Below, in pieces: positions 48,129 to 57,134 of a DNA stretch of 64,000 bases. The stretch is from assembly GCA_965224095.1 (NCBI GenBank), contig OZ245039.1, positions 62,001 through 126,000 of the forward strand, written 5' to 3'. Source of the DNA: JBPEWY01 sp965224095. Lineage in GTDB: Bacteria > Bacteroidota > Bacteroidia > Flavobacteriales > Flavobacteriaceae. The translations under genes were made by a program, and so were the position numbers. The notes below the pieces were generated by a model. It was given only the letters and a program-made list of their open reading frames with translations. It did not search any database and was not told the origin of the DNA. Within the stretch, counting starts at the first letter, position 1. Each line of letters starts with the position of its first letter.

Positions 48129-48898
48129 TTATTTTTTCTATCATTATATTCCTTTTGGTAATCGTGGCATTTGTAATTGTATTTTATGTATATCAAAAGC
48201 GAAAAACACAATTGCTAATCGAAAAAGCCCAGGAAAGACAGCGTTTTGAAACAGAATTGGCAAAAACACAAAATGAAATACAAGAACAAACCCTTAAAAA
48301 TATAAGTTGGGAGTTACACGATAATATAGGACAGCTTTTGTCGGTAGCCAAAATGCAACTCAATATGCTGTCTACCCAAATCTCTGATAAAAACAAAAAC
48401 AGACTGGTAGAGCTTAGCAATGTAGTTGGAAAAAGTCTCCAGGATATAAGACTTCTTTCAAGAACACTTAATCATGAAGTAATACAAAACATAGGATTGA
48501 GTGAGGCTATTAAATTAGAACTGCAACGGTTTAACCGACTTAAATTTTTAAAGGCCAGTTTGAACATTAAGGGAGAATCTCAACACATTGATGAAAAAGA
48601 TGAAATAATCATTTTTAGGATTTTTCAGGAGTTTTTTTCCAATGTGGTACGACATTCCAAGGCGCATACCCTTAATGTAAGATTACAGTATAATGAGGAT
48701 TTTTTAATAGCAACCGCCCGGGATGATGGAATTGGTTTTAATATTTCGGATGAAGTAAAGGGATTGGGGCTTATTAATATGAAAAGCAGAGCAGAACTTA
48801 TTGATGCAGATTACAGCCTGAGTTCTGCCCCGGGTGAAGGGACTTCCATACAACTTATTTATCCTCTGAACCATTTAAATACAGAAGAAGCAGTATAA
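48101..48898 (+). CDS. Membrane histidine kinase, NarX/DegS class
   Basis: This 265-residue protein has one N-terminal membrane helix (about 8-30), a coiled-coil of about 35 residues, a HisKA_3-type dimerisation helix with phospho-acceptor H73 in SWELHDNIGQ, and a GHKL ATPase domain: N box FFSNVVRHSKA (N181), G1 box DDGIGFN near 208-214, and GLGL at 221-224. There is almost no periplasmic domain, so the signal may come from the membrane protein upstream. It should phosphorylate the LuxR-type regulator encoded 3 bp downstream. Confidence 0.93.
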   Translation: MEQKEVQLLVIFSIIIFLLVIVAFVIVFYVYQKRKTQLLIEKAQERQRFETELAKTQNEIQEQTLKNISWELHDNIGQLLSVAKMQLNMLSTQISDKNKNRLVELSNVVGKSLQDIRLLSRTLNHEVIQNIGLSEAIKLELQRFNRLKFLKASLNIKGESQHIDEKDEIIIFRIFQEFFSNVVRHSKAHTLNVRLQYNEDFLIATARDDGIGFNISDEVKGLGLINMKSRAELIDADYSLSSAPGEGTSIQLIYPLNHLNTEEAV

Positions 48899-48901
48899 AT
48901 C

Positions 48902-49534
48902 ATGAAACACAAAGTAGTAATAGTTGATGATCATTTGTTATTTGCTCAGTCTTTGGAAGGATTGGTCAATTCGTTTGAAGATTTTGAAGTTTTATATCAC
49001 GCCCTAAACGGTAAGGAATTACAAACAAAATTCATTCAGATAGAGAAACTTCCCGATTTGATTTTACTAGACATTAATATGCCGGTTATGAATGGTATGG
49101 AAACGATGGAGTGGCTCCATAACCATCATCCGGAAGTTAAGGTATTGGCGCTGTCTATGGACGACAACGAAGAAACTATTATAAAAATGCTCAGAAAAGG
49201 GGCCAGAGGATATTTGTTGAAAGATATTCATCCTGAAGTTTTTCATAATGCTATGAGCGAAGTGATTAATAAAGGGTTCTATTATTCCGAACGTGTTACG
49301 AATAGCCTGCTTCACACCCTGGACAAGAAAGAAGAAATAAACTTAAAGGAGCGAGAACTGGAATTTTTAAAACTGGCATGTACCGAAATGACTTATAAAG
49401 AAATAGCAGCTAAAATGTTCCTGAGCCCAAAAACCATTGATGGTTACCGGGAAACTCTATTCGACAAACTGGAAGTACGAAGTAGAATAGGACTGGTACT
49501 CTACGCCATTAAAAATAAATTATTTCAGATTTAA
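48902..49534 (+). CDS. NarL/LuxR-family response regulator
   Basis: This 210-residue protein has a receiver domain with the acidic pocket (VDDH at 8-11), phospho-acceptor D57 in LLDINMPVMNG, and the conserved Lys in GYLLKDIHPE. The C-terminal LuxR-type helix-turn-helix is about 145-205 (LKERELEFLKLACTEMTYKE, then a recognition helix in SPKTIDGYRE). It pairs with the kinase gene 3 bp upstream. Its stop overlaps the convergent nitroreductase stop by 4 bp. Target genes cannot be told from sequence; the palindrome at 46798 is one candidate site. Confidence 0.94.
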   Translation: MKHKVVIVDDHLLFAQSLEGLVNSFEDFEVLYHALNGKELQTKFIQIEKLPDLILLDINMPVMNGMETMEWLHNHHPEVKVLALSMDDNEETIIKMLRKGARGYLLKDIHPEVFHNAMSEVINKGFYYSERVTNSLLHTLDKKEEINLKERELEFLKLACTEMTYKEIAAKMFLSPKTIDGYRETLFDKLEVRSRIGLVLYAIKNKLFQI

Positions 49535-50265
49535 ACAGGATAATACACTTCCGAAAAAGGGAGCCTGAACCGGGGTCCGTAAACGCCTTTTTCATCCCGC
49601 ACTCCGCAACCGATTACCATATTGATTTCTGCTCCGGGAGGAAGCCCCAGAATTTTTTTAACCCTTAGGGTATCACTTCCTTCCATGGGGCATGTATCAT
49701 ATCCCTTGGCTGCCATGCTTATCATAAAATTTTGTGCTGCCAGCCCGGCACTTTTGTGTGCTACTATCCGTAAATCGCTTGTTCTTACCTGACGGTATAC
49801 CGGTTTAAATATTCCCATGATATTAAATAGTATATACTTAATCCATCCAAAAACCCCGAATACATCAAAGTATACCGTGGGGATCAGCTTGTTATAATAG
49901 TCCAGCGCAAATTTTTCTCTTTTGGTGTATTGATCCCTGGTTTTTTCACCGTATAATTTTTGCAGAAAGCTAATATTAGCTTTTGCCCTTTTCTTCCAGA
50001 GATCTTTTCTGGCAACCACTACCACAAGTTGTTTGGCAGTTTTGGCGGCATTCTGATCCAGGCAGGCCGTTGTCATTTTCTGCAATACCGATTTGTCGGT
50101 GATATGGTAAAACTCCCAAAGCTGTAAATTACTACTGGTAGGAGCAAGAACAGCATTTTGTATACATTGTTTTACTATATCGCTATCAATGTCGACATCC
50201 TGTTTAAAAACTCTTACAGAGCGTCTGTACGCTATGGCCTGGGTTACAATCTTTTCGGATATCAT
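49531..50265 (-). CDS. Nitroreductase-family flavoprotein
   Basis: This 244-residue protein has the nitroreductase fold: the RRSVRVF FMN-binding start at 14-20, the APTSSNLQLWEFY segment near 41-53, and the LRVKKILGLPPGAEINMVIGCG segment near 205-225. Members reduce nitro, quinone or enone groups with NAD(P)H. It is downstream of an aldehyde dehydrogenase gene with a 4-bp overlap of stop and start (ATGA on the minus strand), so the two are translationally coupled and may act in one pathway such as aldehyde/quinone detoxification. Confidence 0.92.
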   Translation of the reverse strand: MISEKIVTQAIAYRRSVRVFKQDVDIDSDIVKQCIQNAVLAPTSSNLQLWEFYHITDKSVLQKMTTACLDQNAAKTAKQLVVVVARKDLWKKRAKANISFLQKLYGEKTRDQYTKREKFALDYYNKLIPTVYFDVFGVFGWIKYILFNIMGIFKPVYRQVRTSDLRIVAHKSAGLAAQNFMISMAAKGYDTCPMEGSDTLRVKKILGLPPGAEINMVIGCGVRDEKGVYGPRFRLPFSEVYYPV

Positions 50266-51644
50266 TTAAAATATTTTAAAAAGAATTTTAGCTTGTTTAG
50301 TTTTCCCTGATAGGGGGCATAACGAATCGGGACGTCCAGCCAGTTTCCCCTTTTAACCACACTTTTTCGATGTGTGAAGGTATCAAAACTTGCTTTCCCG
50401 TGATACGCACCTATACCACTGTGTCCCACCCCTCCAAAAGGTAATCTGTGATTTCCAAAATGAACCATAGTGTCATTCACAACACCACCGCCAAATGAAA
50501 AAGTCTGAATCAATTTATCGGTAAACGAACGATCCGTTGAAAAAACATAAAAAGAAAGAGGTTTCTCATAGCGCTTTATAATGTTCTCCAGTTCGGTTTC
50601 CGATTCATAACTTATAACGGGTAAGACAGGACCAAATATTTCATCCTCCATGACCTTACTTTCCAGGTCTGGTTCATCAATCAGCGTAGGCGCTATATAT
50701 AATTCGTTTATATCCTGTTCTCCCCCGATTAAAAATTCCTGATCTCGCAACATGGCTGCCAACCGTTTAAAATTTCGTTCATTGATAATTCTGGGAAAAT
50801 CCTCTGATTTTTTCGGGTCTGTACCGTAAGCTGTTTCTATTTCATTTTTAATGGCAGCCGCCAGATCTTGCTTGACAGCTTTCTGAACAAGTAGATAATC
50901 CGGAGCAATACAGGTTTGTCCCCCATTAAAAAATTTTCCCCAGGTAATTCGTTTGGCCGCAAGCTTAATGTTTGCTGTATGGTGAATAATACAAGGACTT
51001 TTGCCGCCTAACTCCAGCGTTACGGGAGTAAGGTGCTTTGCTGCAGCCCGGGCTACTATCTTGCCCACAGGTACGCTTCCGGTAAAGAAAATATAATCCC
51101 ATCGCTGAGCCAAAAGCGATTGAGCCGTTTCCACACCTCCTTCAACGGCAGCAATGTACTGTTCCTGAAAGGCCGAAGCAACAATATCGGCTATCAGCTT
51201 CGAAGTATGTGGTGTAAGCTCACTGGGTTTCAGGACAACCGTATTACCCGCGGCAATCGAGCCTACTACGGCAGAAAATGCCAATTGAAACGGATAATTC
51301 CAGGGAGCAATAATTAATGTTGCACCGTAAGGTTCTGCATAAATTTTATCGTTTGAAGGAAAGTTTAGGAATGAAGGAAATACCCTTTGCGGTTTGGCCC
51401 AATGCTTTAATTTTTTTATAGCAAGGTCTAATTCCATCAGAACCAAACCCGTTTCGGATAAAGCCGTTTCAAACGTGGATTTTTTGAAATCCTGATAAAG
51501 CGCTTCATAAATATCATTTTCCTTCATCATTACTTGTTCCCTTAGTTTTTTTAAAGCTGATATCCTGAAATCAATGCTTTTGGTAACACCGGTATCAAAG
51601 TAATTTCTCTGTTGCGAAATAAGCTGTATGAAGTCTTGATTCAT
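50262..51644 (-). CDS. Aldehyde dehydrogenase, class 3 type
   Basis: This 460-residue protein lacks the extra N-terminal segment of class 1/2 enzymes, as in ALDH3. Its catalytic residues are E211 (LELGGKSP) and C245 (NGGQTCIAP), with the NAD-binding APWNYPFQ and TGSVPVGK segments in place. It should oxidise medium- or long-chain aldehydes. It is divergent from the ilv leader region, with 57 bp between its start and the first leader peptide, so promoters for both directions must lie close together. Confidence 0.94.
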   Translation of the reverse strand: MNQDFIQLISQQRNYFDTGVTKSIDFRISALKKLREQVMMKENDIYEALYQDFKKSTFETALSETGLVLMELDLAIKKLKHWAKPQRVFPSFLNFPSNDKIYAEPYGATLIIAPWNYPFQLAFSAVVGSIAAGNTVVLKPSELTPHTSKLIADIVASAFQEQYIAAVEGGVETAQSLLAQRWDYIFFTGSVPVGKIVARAAAKHLTPVTLELGGKSPCIIHHTANIKLAAKRITWGKFFNGGQTCIAPDYLLVQKAVKQDLAAAIKNEIETAYGTDPKKSEDFPRIINERNFKRLAAMLRDQEFLIGGEQDINELYIAPTLIDEPDLESKVMEDEIFGPVLPVISYESETELENIIKRYEKPLSFYVFSTDRSFTDKLIQTFSFGGGVVNDTMVHFGNHRLPFGGVGHSGIGAYHGKASFDTFTHRKSVVKRGNWLDVPIRYAPYQGKLNKLKFFLKYFK

Positions 51645-51701
51645 AAAATTTATTAGAAAAATTTTTTCAATTTAAACATTCTTCTTAATATTGTTACGTA
51701 G

Positions 51702-51764
51702 ATGAACAGAAAATTAGTCAATATCATTTCCATTATTGTCATTACGGAGATTCCGTGGAGATAG
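51702..51764 (+). CDS. ilv leader peptide 1 (Ile/Val-rich attenuator peptide)
   Basis: This is a 20-codon open frame from ATG to TAG. Nine of its 20 residues are branched-chain: Ile at 8, 9, 11, 12, 14 and 17, Val at 6 and 13, Leu at 5. It ends Pro-Trp-Arg. A small hairpin (ACGGA/TCCGT, 51744-51756) lies at its 3' end, and a terminator begins 27 bp after the stop. The layout is that of a classic amino-acid attenuator: ribosome stalling at Ile/Val codons should favour an antiterminator. Leucine is scarcely represented, so Ile and Val would be the sensed amino acids. Confidence 0.8.
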   Translation: MNRKLVNIISIIVITEIPWR

Positions 51765-51791
51765 GGAATGTTATATTTAAAAATATATGAA

Positions 51792-51817
51792 GCCTTCCCG
51801 TTGGGAGGGCTTTTTTT
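51792..51817 (+). terminator. Attenuator terminator 1 of the ilv leader
   Basis: GCCTTCCC (51792-51799) pairs with GGGAGGGC (51803-51810) around a 3-nt loop, followed by seven T (51811-51817). A competing antiterminator is visible: GGGAA at 51764-51768 can pair with TTCCC at 51795-51799, with an inner ATATTT/AAATAT stem between them. The upstream arm begins right at the leader stop codon, where ribosome position would control the switch. Confidence 0.82.
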
Positions 51818-51822
51818 GTAAG

Positions 51823-51882
51823 ATGAAAATAAATCAAGGAATACATATTACCATAGTCATTATTAGCGTCCCCTGGTGTTGA
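51823..51882 (+). CDS. ilv leader peptide 2 (second Ile/Val-rich attenuator peptide)
   Basis: This 19-codon frame runs from ATG to TGA and starts just 5 bp after the T-run of terminator 1. Eight of 19 residues are branched-chain: Ile at 3, 7, 9, 11, 13 and 14, Val at 12 and 16. It ends Pro-Trp-Cys, echoing Pro-Trp-Arg in leader 1. The two leaders are therefore paralogous units. The second peptide can be reached only if the first terminator is read through. Confidence 0.8.
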   Translation: MKINQGIHITIVIISVPWC

Positions 51883-51906
51883 TACGGATTGTAGTGTGTG
51901 AAATCA

Positions 51907-51940
51907 AAACCTGTATCAATAAAAATACAGGTTTTTTTTT
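51907..51940 (+). terminator. Attenuator terminator 2 of the ilv leader
   Basis: AAACCTGTAT (51907-51916) pairs with ATACAGGTTT (51925-51934) around an 8-nt loop, and the T-run reaches 51940. A competing pairing joins GATAC-GG (51881-51887), which overlaps the leader 2 stop codon, with CC-TGTATC (51910-51917) with one bulged base. This again fits an antiterminator exposed or masked by ribosome position. ilvD starts 153 bp downstream. Confidence 0.82.
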
Positions 51941-52093
51941 GCCTTTGAATATATAATTTAAAAATATTTAAAATATTGTTAATCAGTGGTTTATGTAATT
52001 TTTAAGACACTTGGGTTTGGGTGTTCTTTCAACCAGTAAAAATAGAAACAAATCAAATAAAATAACTTCGAACTTTAATTGCGGAACACATTC

Positions 52094-53770
52094 ATGGAAT
52101 TGAATAAATACAGTAAAAATGTCACACAGAATCCTACGCAACCGGCAGCTCAGGCCATGTTGCATGCCATAGGATTATCAGAAAACGATTTAAAAAAACC
52201 TTTTGTTGGAATAGCAAGCACGGGATATGAAGGAAACCCATGTAACATGCATTTAAACGACCTGGCACTCCACGTAAAGAATGGCATATCAGATTCTGAT
52301 CTGGTGGGACTCATTTTTAATACGATAGGGGTAAGCGACGGAATTTCTATGGGGACGGACGGAATGCGATTTTCATTGCCTTCCAGAGACATAATTGCCG
52401 ATTCTATTGAAACCGTAGTGGAAGCCATGAGCTACGATGCTGTAATTCCCGTAGTTGGATGCGATAAAAATATGCCTGGAGCGCTAATGGCAATGCTCCG
52501 GCTTAACCGACCTGCCATTTTAGTATACGGAGGAACGATTGCTGCCGGCTGCCACAATGGTAAAAAACTGGATGTGGTGTCGGCTTTTGAGGCATGGGGA
52601 GAGAAAGTAGCAGGAACCATTACCGAAACCGAATACAAACAGGTTATCCGAAAGGCATGTCCGGGTGCCGGTGCCTGCGGCGGGATGTATACCGCTAATA
52701 CGATGTCGTCAGCAATAGAGGCTATGGGAATGTCATTGCCCTTTAATGCATCAAATCCTGCCGTTAATGATAACAAGAAAACCGAATGTGAACGAGCCGG
52801 AAAAGCGATTCGCTATTTGTTAGAAGCAGATTTAAAACCGCGAGATATCGTTACAAAAGAGTCACTGGAAAATGCGTTTCGACTAGTTACGGTTTTGGGA
52901 GGCTCAACCAATGCGGTTCTTCATTTTCTTGCCATAGCAAGAGCGGCACAGGTATCTTTTAGTTTGGACGATTTTAAATGGATAAGCGATACTACACCAT
53001 TTCTGGCCGATCTTAAGCCAAGTGGAAAATACGTGATGGAAGATCTTCATAAAGTAGGAGGTATTCCGGCAGTTATGAAGCTTATGCTTAAGAATGGAAT
53101 GCTACATGGAGATTGTATGACGGTAACTGGTAAAACACTTGCAGAAAATCTGGAAGGCGTACCGGACTTAAAAACAGGACAGGATATCATTAAACCTCTG
53201 GATACGCCAATTAAGAAAACCGGACATATCAGAATATTATACGGGAATCTGGCAGAACAAGGAGCGGTTGCCAAAATAACGGGAAAAGAAGGACTGTCGT
53301 TCCGGGGAAAAGCACGGGTATACAATAGTGAATCTGAGGCTAATTACGGGATTAAAAACGGAGAAGTAAACAAAGGAGATGTTATAGTAATAAGGTATGT
53401 AGGCCCTAAAGGCGGTCCGGGAATGCCGGAAATGCTTAAACCCACAGCGGCTATCATGGGAAGCGGATTGGGCAAAGAGGTAGCGCTTATTACCGATGGA
53501 AGGTTTTCCGGAGGGTCTCACGGTTTTGTAGTAGGCCACGTATCGCCGGAAGCACAGGTAGGAGGAAACCTTGCCCTTATCCAAAATGGAGATATTATTA
53601 GTATAGATGCCGTAAAGAATACCATTGATGTTGAAGTATCGAAAGGCGAATTACATCGCAGGAAACAGGATTGGACAGCTCCGGATATAAAAGCTAAAAG
53701 TGGTACCCTTTACAAATATGCCAAAACCGTTTCTTCTGCTTCGAAGGGATGCGTAACAGACGAATTTTAA
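52094..53770 (+). CDS. ilvD: Dihydroxy-acid dehydratase
   Basis: This 558-residue enzyme carries the IlvD signatures: the VGCDKNMPGALMAMLRLNRP segment and the CPGAGACGGMYTANTMSSA segment with cysteines for the iron-sulfur cluster, and DGRFSGGSHGFVVGHVSPEA near the C-terminus. It makes 2-oxoisovalerate and 2-oxo-3-methylvalerate in Val and Ile synthesis. I chose the ATG at 52094 (MELNKYSKN); an upstream TTG adds only five residues. It is the first structural gene behind the doubled attenuator. Confidence 0.97.
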   Translation: MELNKYSKNVTQNPTQPAAQAMLHAIGLSENDLKKPFVGIASTGYEGNPCNMHLNDLALHVKNGISDSDLVGLIFNTIGVSDGISMGTDGMRFSLPSRDIIADSIETVVEAMSYDAVIPVVGCDKNMPGALMAMLRLNRPAILVYGGTIAAGCHNGKKLDVVSAFEAWGEKVAGTITETEYKQVIRKACPGAGACGGMYTANTMSSAIEAMGMSLPFNASNPAVNDNKKTECERAGKAIRYLLEADLKPRDIVTKESLENAFRLVTVLGGSTNAVLHFLAIARAAQVSFSLDDFKWISDTTPFLADLKPSGKYVMEDLHKVGGIPAVMKLMLKNGMLHGDCMTVTGKTLAENLEGVPDLKTGQDIIKPLDTPIKKTGHIRILYGNLAEQGAVAKITGKEGLSFRGKARVYNSESEANYGIKNGEVNKGDVIVIRYVGPKGGPGMPEMLKPTAAIMGSGLGKEVALITDGRFSGGSHGFVVGHVSPEAQVGGNLALIQNGDIISIDAVKNTIDVEVSKGELHRRKQDWTAPDIKAKSGTLYKYAKTVSSASKGCVTDEF

Positions 53771-53784
53771 GTGATAAACTCTAG

Positions 53785-55530
53785 ATGAAAAAGAAAATGG
53801 ATACAAAAACTATATCTAAAACACACACACAAAAAGCATCGTCGGTAAAAATATCCGGCGCAGAAGCGGTAATACGGTGTTTAATTGAAGAAGGAGCAGA
53901 TTTGATATACGGATACCCAGGCGGAGCCATCATGCCTATTTATGATGAGTTGTATAAATTTAGCGATGAGGTTCATCATATATTAACCCGACATGAACAA
54001 GCTGCTACCCATGCCGCTCAGGGATATGCGCGGATTACCGGAAAAGTAGGAGTGGCTATGGCTACTTCAGGACCGGGAGCAACCAATCTGGTAACAGGAA
54101 TTGCTGATGCTCAGATAGATTCTACGCCCATGGTTTGTATTACCGGACAGGTTCCAAGGCATCTACTGGGCTCAGATGCATTCCAGGAAACCGATATCGT
54201 AGGGATTTCAACCCCCGTAACCAAATGGAATTACCAAATTACACAAGCCTCGGAAATACCGGAAGTTTTAGCAAAAGCTTTTTACATAGCCCGCTCAGGC
54301 CGTCCCGGCCCCGTGTTAATTGATATAACAAAGAATGCCCAGTTTGAAGAACTGGAGTTTACCTATAAAAAATGTACTGAAATAAGAAGTTATAACCCCG
54401 TGCCGGTAGCCGATGAAACTACTATAACTGAAGCAGCCAGTTTAATTAACTCAGCCAAAAAACCGCTTATTGTTTTCGGGCAGGGAGTGGTTATCAGTGA
54501 GGCCGAAGAAGAGCTCCGTGCTTTAATTGAAAAGGCCGGAATTCCTGCAGCCTGGACCATTCTTGGATTATCGGCCCTTCCTACGGATCACCCTTTAAAT
54601 GTTGGGATGGTAGGGATGCACGGAAACTATGCTCCAAATATTCTGACAAACCAATGCGATGTTCTAATTGCTATCGGGATGCGTTTTGACGATCGTGTAA
54701 CGGGGAAATTAGATACGTATGCCAGACAGGCTAAAGTAATTCACTTTGAAATTGATCCGGCTGAAATTGATAAAAACGTGAAAGCAGATGTCGCCGTATT
54801 GGGAGATGCTAAAGCCTCTCTTGCAAAGCTATTGCCCCGTATTAAAGAAAACGCACATCTCGATTGGCACAACGAGTTTAAAAAGAAACACGCGCTGGAA
54901 TTTGATAAGGTTATTAAAAACGATCTTTTTCCTACTAAACCGGGACTTACTATGGGGGAAGTGATCAGGGCTATTAATGAAGTGTCCGGAGGAGAAGCGG
55001 TAATTGTTTCGGATGTAGGACAACATCAAATGGTTGCATGCCGATACGCTAAATTTAAGCAGACAAAGAGTAATATTACGTCCGGAGGACTTGGAACCAT
55101 GGGGTTTGCCTTACCCGCAGCTATCGGTGCAAAAATGGGAGCTCCGCAACGTGAGGTAGTGGCGGTTATCGGTGATGGTGGTTATCAAATGACCATTCAG
55201 GAACTGGGAACCATATTTCAAACAGGAACCCCTGTTAAGATAGTAGTTCTGAATAATGACTTTCTTGGAATGGTTAGGCAATGGCAACAGTTGTTTTTTG
55301 ACAGAAGATATGCGTCTACCCGAATGGTTAACCCTGATTTCATAACAATTGCAAGAGGCTATAATATTGAAGCACAGCGTGTTTTGGAAAGAGGTGAACT
55401 CAAAGAGGCTGTTGCAAAAATGCTGCAAAGCAAAGAAGCCTATTTTCTGGAAGTTAAAGTAGAAAAAGAAGATAATGTATTTCCAATGATTCCGAGCGGT
55501 GCTTCGGTTTCGGATTGCAGATTAAGTTAA
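53785..55530 (+). CDS. ilvB: Acetolactate synthase, large (catalytic) subunit
   Basis: This 581-residue ThDP enzyme shows GYPGGAIMPIYDEL, the catalytic Glu in RHEQAATHAAQGYAR, the ATSGPGATN loop and the ThDP motif GDGGYQMTIQELGT. It condenses pyruvate with pyruvate or 2-oxobutyrate, the first common step to Val/Leu and Ile. It starts 14 bp after ilvD; ATG 53785 and ATG 53797 are both possible. The regulatory subunit gene follows after 4 bp. Confidence 0.97.
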   Translation: MKKKMDTKTISKTHTQKASSVKISGAEAVIRCLIEEGADLIYGYPGGAIMPIYDELYKFSDEVHHILTRHEQAATHAAQGYARITGKVGVAMATSGPGATNLVTGIADAQIDSTPMVCITGQVPRHLLGSDAFQETDIVGISTPVTKWNYQITQASEIPEVLAKAFYIARSGRPGPVLIDITKNAQFEELEFTYKKCTEIRSYNPVPVADETTITEAASLINSAKKPLIVFGQGVVISEAEEELRALIEKAGIPAAWTILGLSALPTDHPLNVGMVGMHGNYAPNILTNQCDVLIAIGMRFDDRVTGKLDTYARQAKVIHFEIDPAEIDKNVKADVAVLGDAKASLAKLLPRIKENAHLDWHNEFKKKHALEFDKVIKNDLFPTKPGLTMGEVIRAINEVSGGEAVIVSDVGQHQMVACRYAKFKQTKSNITSGGLGTMGFALPAAIGAKMGAPQREVVAVIGDGGYQMTIQELGTIFQTGTPVKIVVLNNDFLGMVRQWQQLFFDRRYASTRMVNPDFITIARGYNIEAQRVLERGELKEAVAKMLQSKEAYFLEVKVEKEDNVFPMIPSGASVSDCRLS

Positions 55531-55534
55531 AATT

Positions 55535-56053
55535 ATGAAACAAAAAACATTTACTATATCGGTATATTCGGAAAACAGTGTGGGACTGTTAAATAGAATT
55601 TCAGGGATTTTTTTAAAAAGACATATCAATATAAAGAGCCTGAATGTTTCAGAGTCTGAAATTAAAAATGTTTCTCGCTTTGTGATTGTTGTGGAAACCA
55701 CGGAAGAATGGGTAAAGCGTATCGTCGGACAGATTGAAAAACAAATTGAAGTTATAAAGGCGTATTATCATACCGATGATGAAACCATTTATCAGGAGTC
55801 TGCACTTTTTAAAATTGCTTCCGACCTTCTTTTCGACAGGAGAGAAATTCAGAATATTATCAAAGAGAGCAATTCGAAGATCGTTACGGTTTCTAGAGAT
55901 TTTTTTGTGTTGGCCAAAACCGGAAGACGCAATGAAATAGAAGCCTTATACAACGAGCTGGAACCCTTTGGTATTATGCAATTTGTGAGATCCGGAAGGA
56001 TTTCGGTTTCGAAGGAAAAGATGGAAATATCAGCATTATTGCAACTAGTATAA
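55535..56053 (+). CDS. ilvN: Acetolactate synthase, small (regulatory) subunit
   Basis: This 172-residue protein has an N-terminal ACT domain (ISVYSENSVGLLNRISGIFLKR and onward, about 5-78) that binds valine for feedback control, and a C-terminal ALS_ss domain ending in RSGRISVSKE. It activates and regulates the large subunit encoded 4 bp upstream. Confidence 0.95.
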   Translation: MKQKTFTISVYSENSVGLLNRISGIFLKRHINIKSLNVSESEIKNVSRFVIVVETTEEWVKRIVGQIEKQIEVIKAYYHTDDETIYQESALFKIASDLLFDRREIQNIIKESNSKIVTVSRDFFVLAKTGRRNEIEALYNELEPFGIMQFVRSGRISVSKEKMEISALLQLV

Positions 56054-56087
56054 TTATATAACACTTAATAAATTAAATGTAAAAATC

Positions 56088-57134
56088 ATGGCAAAATTAA
56101 ATTTTGGTGGTGTAGAAGAGAATGTGGTAACCAGGGATGAGTTTCCTTTGGAAAAAGCCAGAGAGACAATGAAAAATGAAGTAGTGGCCGTAATTGGTTA
56201 TGGTGTACAGGGACCTGGTCAATCGTTAAACCTGAGAGATAATGGGTTTAATGTAATTGTCGGACAACGCAGGAATTCTACTTCCTGGGATAAAGCGGTG
56301 GCCGATGGTTGGATACCCGGAGAAACTCTTTTTGAGATAGAAGAAGCACTGGCTAAGGGTACCGTTATTCAATATTTGTTATCAGATGCAGGACAAATTG
56401 CGGTATGGCCAACGGTTAAGAAACATCTTACTGCTGGAAAAGCACTTTATTTTTCTCATGGTTTTGGAGTTACCTTTAAAGAAAGAACGGGTATAGTTCC
56501 TCCTGGTGATGTTGATGTATTTCTGGTAGCACCCAAGGGTTCGGGAACTTCCCTGCGCAGAATGTTTTTGGAGGGGAGAGGCCTTAATTCCAGCTATGCT
56601 ATTTTTCAGGACGCTACGGGCAGAGCCAAAGAACGCGTTGTTGCCCTCGGGATAGGAGTCGGGTCCGGGTATTTGTTCGAGACCACTTTTGAAAAGGAAG
56701 TGACTTCAGACCTGACGGGAGAACGCGGAACATTGATGGGCGCTATTCAGGGAATTTTTGCAGCTCAGTACGACGTGCTTAGAGCCAATGGCCATAGCCC
56801 TTCTGAAGCATTTAATGAAACGGTGGAAGAGCTTACACAAAGCCTGATGCCTCTGGTGGCAGAAAACGGAATGGATTGGATGTATGCAAATTGCTCTACT
56901 ACCGCTCAGCGAGGTGCTTTAGACTGGTGGAAACCGTTTCGTGATGCTACAAAACCTGTTTTTGAAAAATTGTACGCCGAAGTAAAATCAGGGAATGAGG
57001 CGCAGCGCTCTATCGATTCGAATAGTAAATCTGATTACAGGACCAAGCTGGAAGAAGAACTTAAGGAACTGCGGGAGTCAGAAATGTGGCAGGCCGGCCA
57101 AACAGTTCGACAGCTCCGCCCGGAAAACAATTAA
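56088..57134 (+). CDS. ilvC: Ketol-acid reductoisomerase
   Basis: This 348-residue class I-type enzyme has an N-terminal Rossmann domain (VIGYGVQGPGQSLNLRDNG near 34-52, with VQGPGQ in place of the more common SQGHAH) and QRRNS as the NADPH-phosphate loop. The knotted C-terminal domain carries metal-site acidic residues (DLTGERGTLMGAIQGIF, ETVEELTQSL). It converts acetolactate to dihydroxyisovalerate and its homologue. The stop is directly followed by the ilvA ATG. Confidence 0.96.
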   Translation: MAKLNFGGVEENVVTRDEFPLEKARETMKNEVVAVIGYGVQGPGQSLNLRDNGFNVIVGQRRNSTSWDKAVADGWIPGETLFEIEEALAKGTVIQYLLSDAGQIAVWPTVKKHLTAGKALYFSHGFGVTFKERTGIVPPGDVDVFLVAPKGSGTSLRRMFLEGRGLNSSYAIFQDATGRAKERVVALGIGVGSGYLFETTFEKEVTSDLTGERGTLMGAIQGIFAAQYDVLRANGHSPSEAFNETVEELTQSLMPLVAENGMDWMYANCSTTAQRGALDWWKPFRDATKPVFEKLYAEVKSGNEAQRSIDSNSKSDYRTKLEEELKELRESEMWQAGQTVRQLRPENN

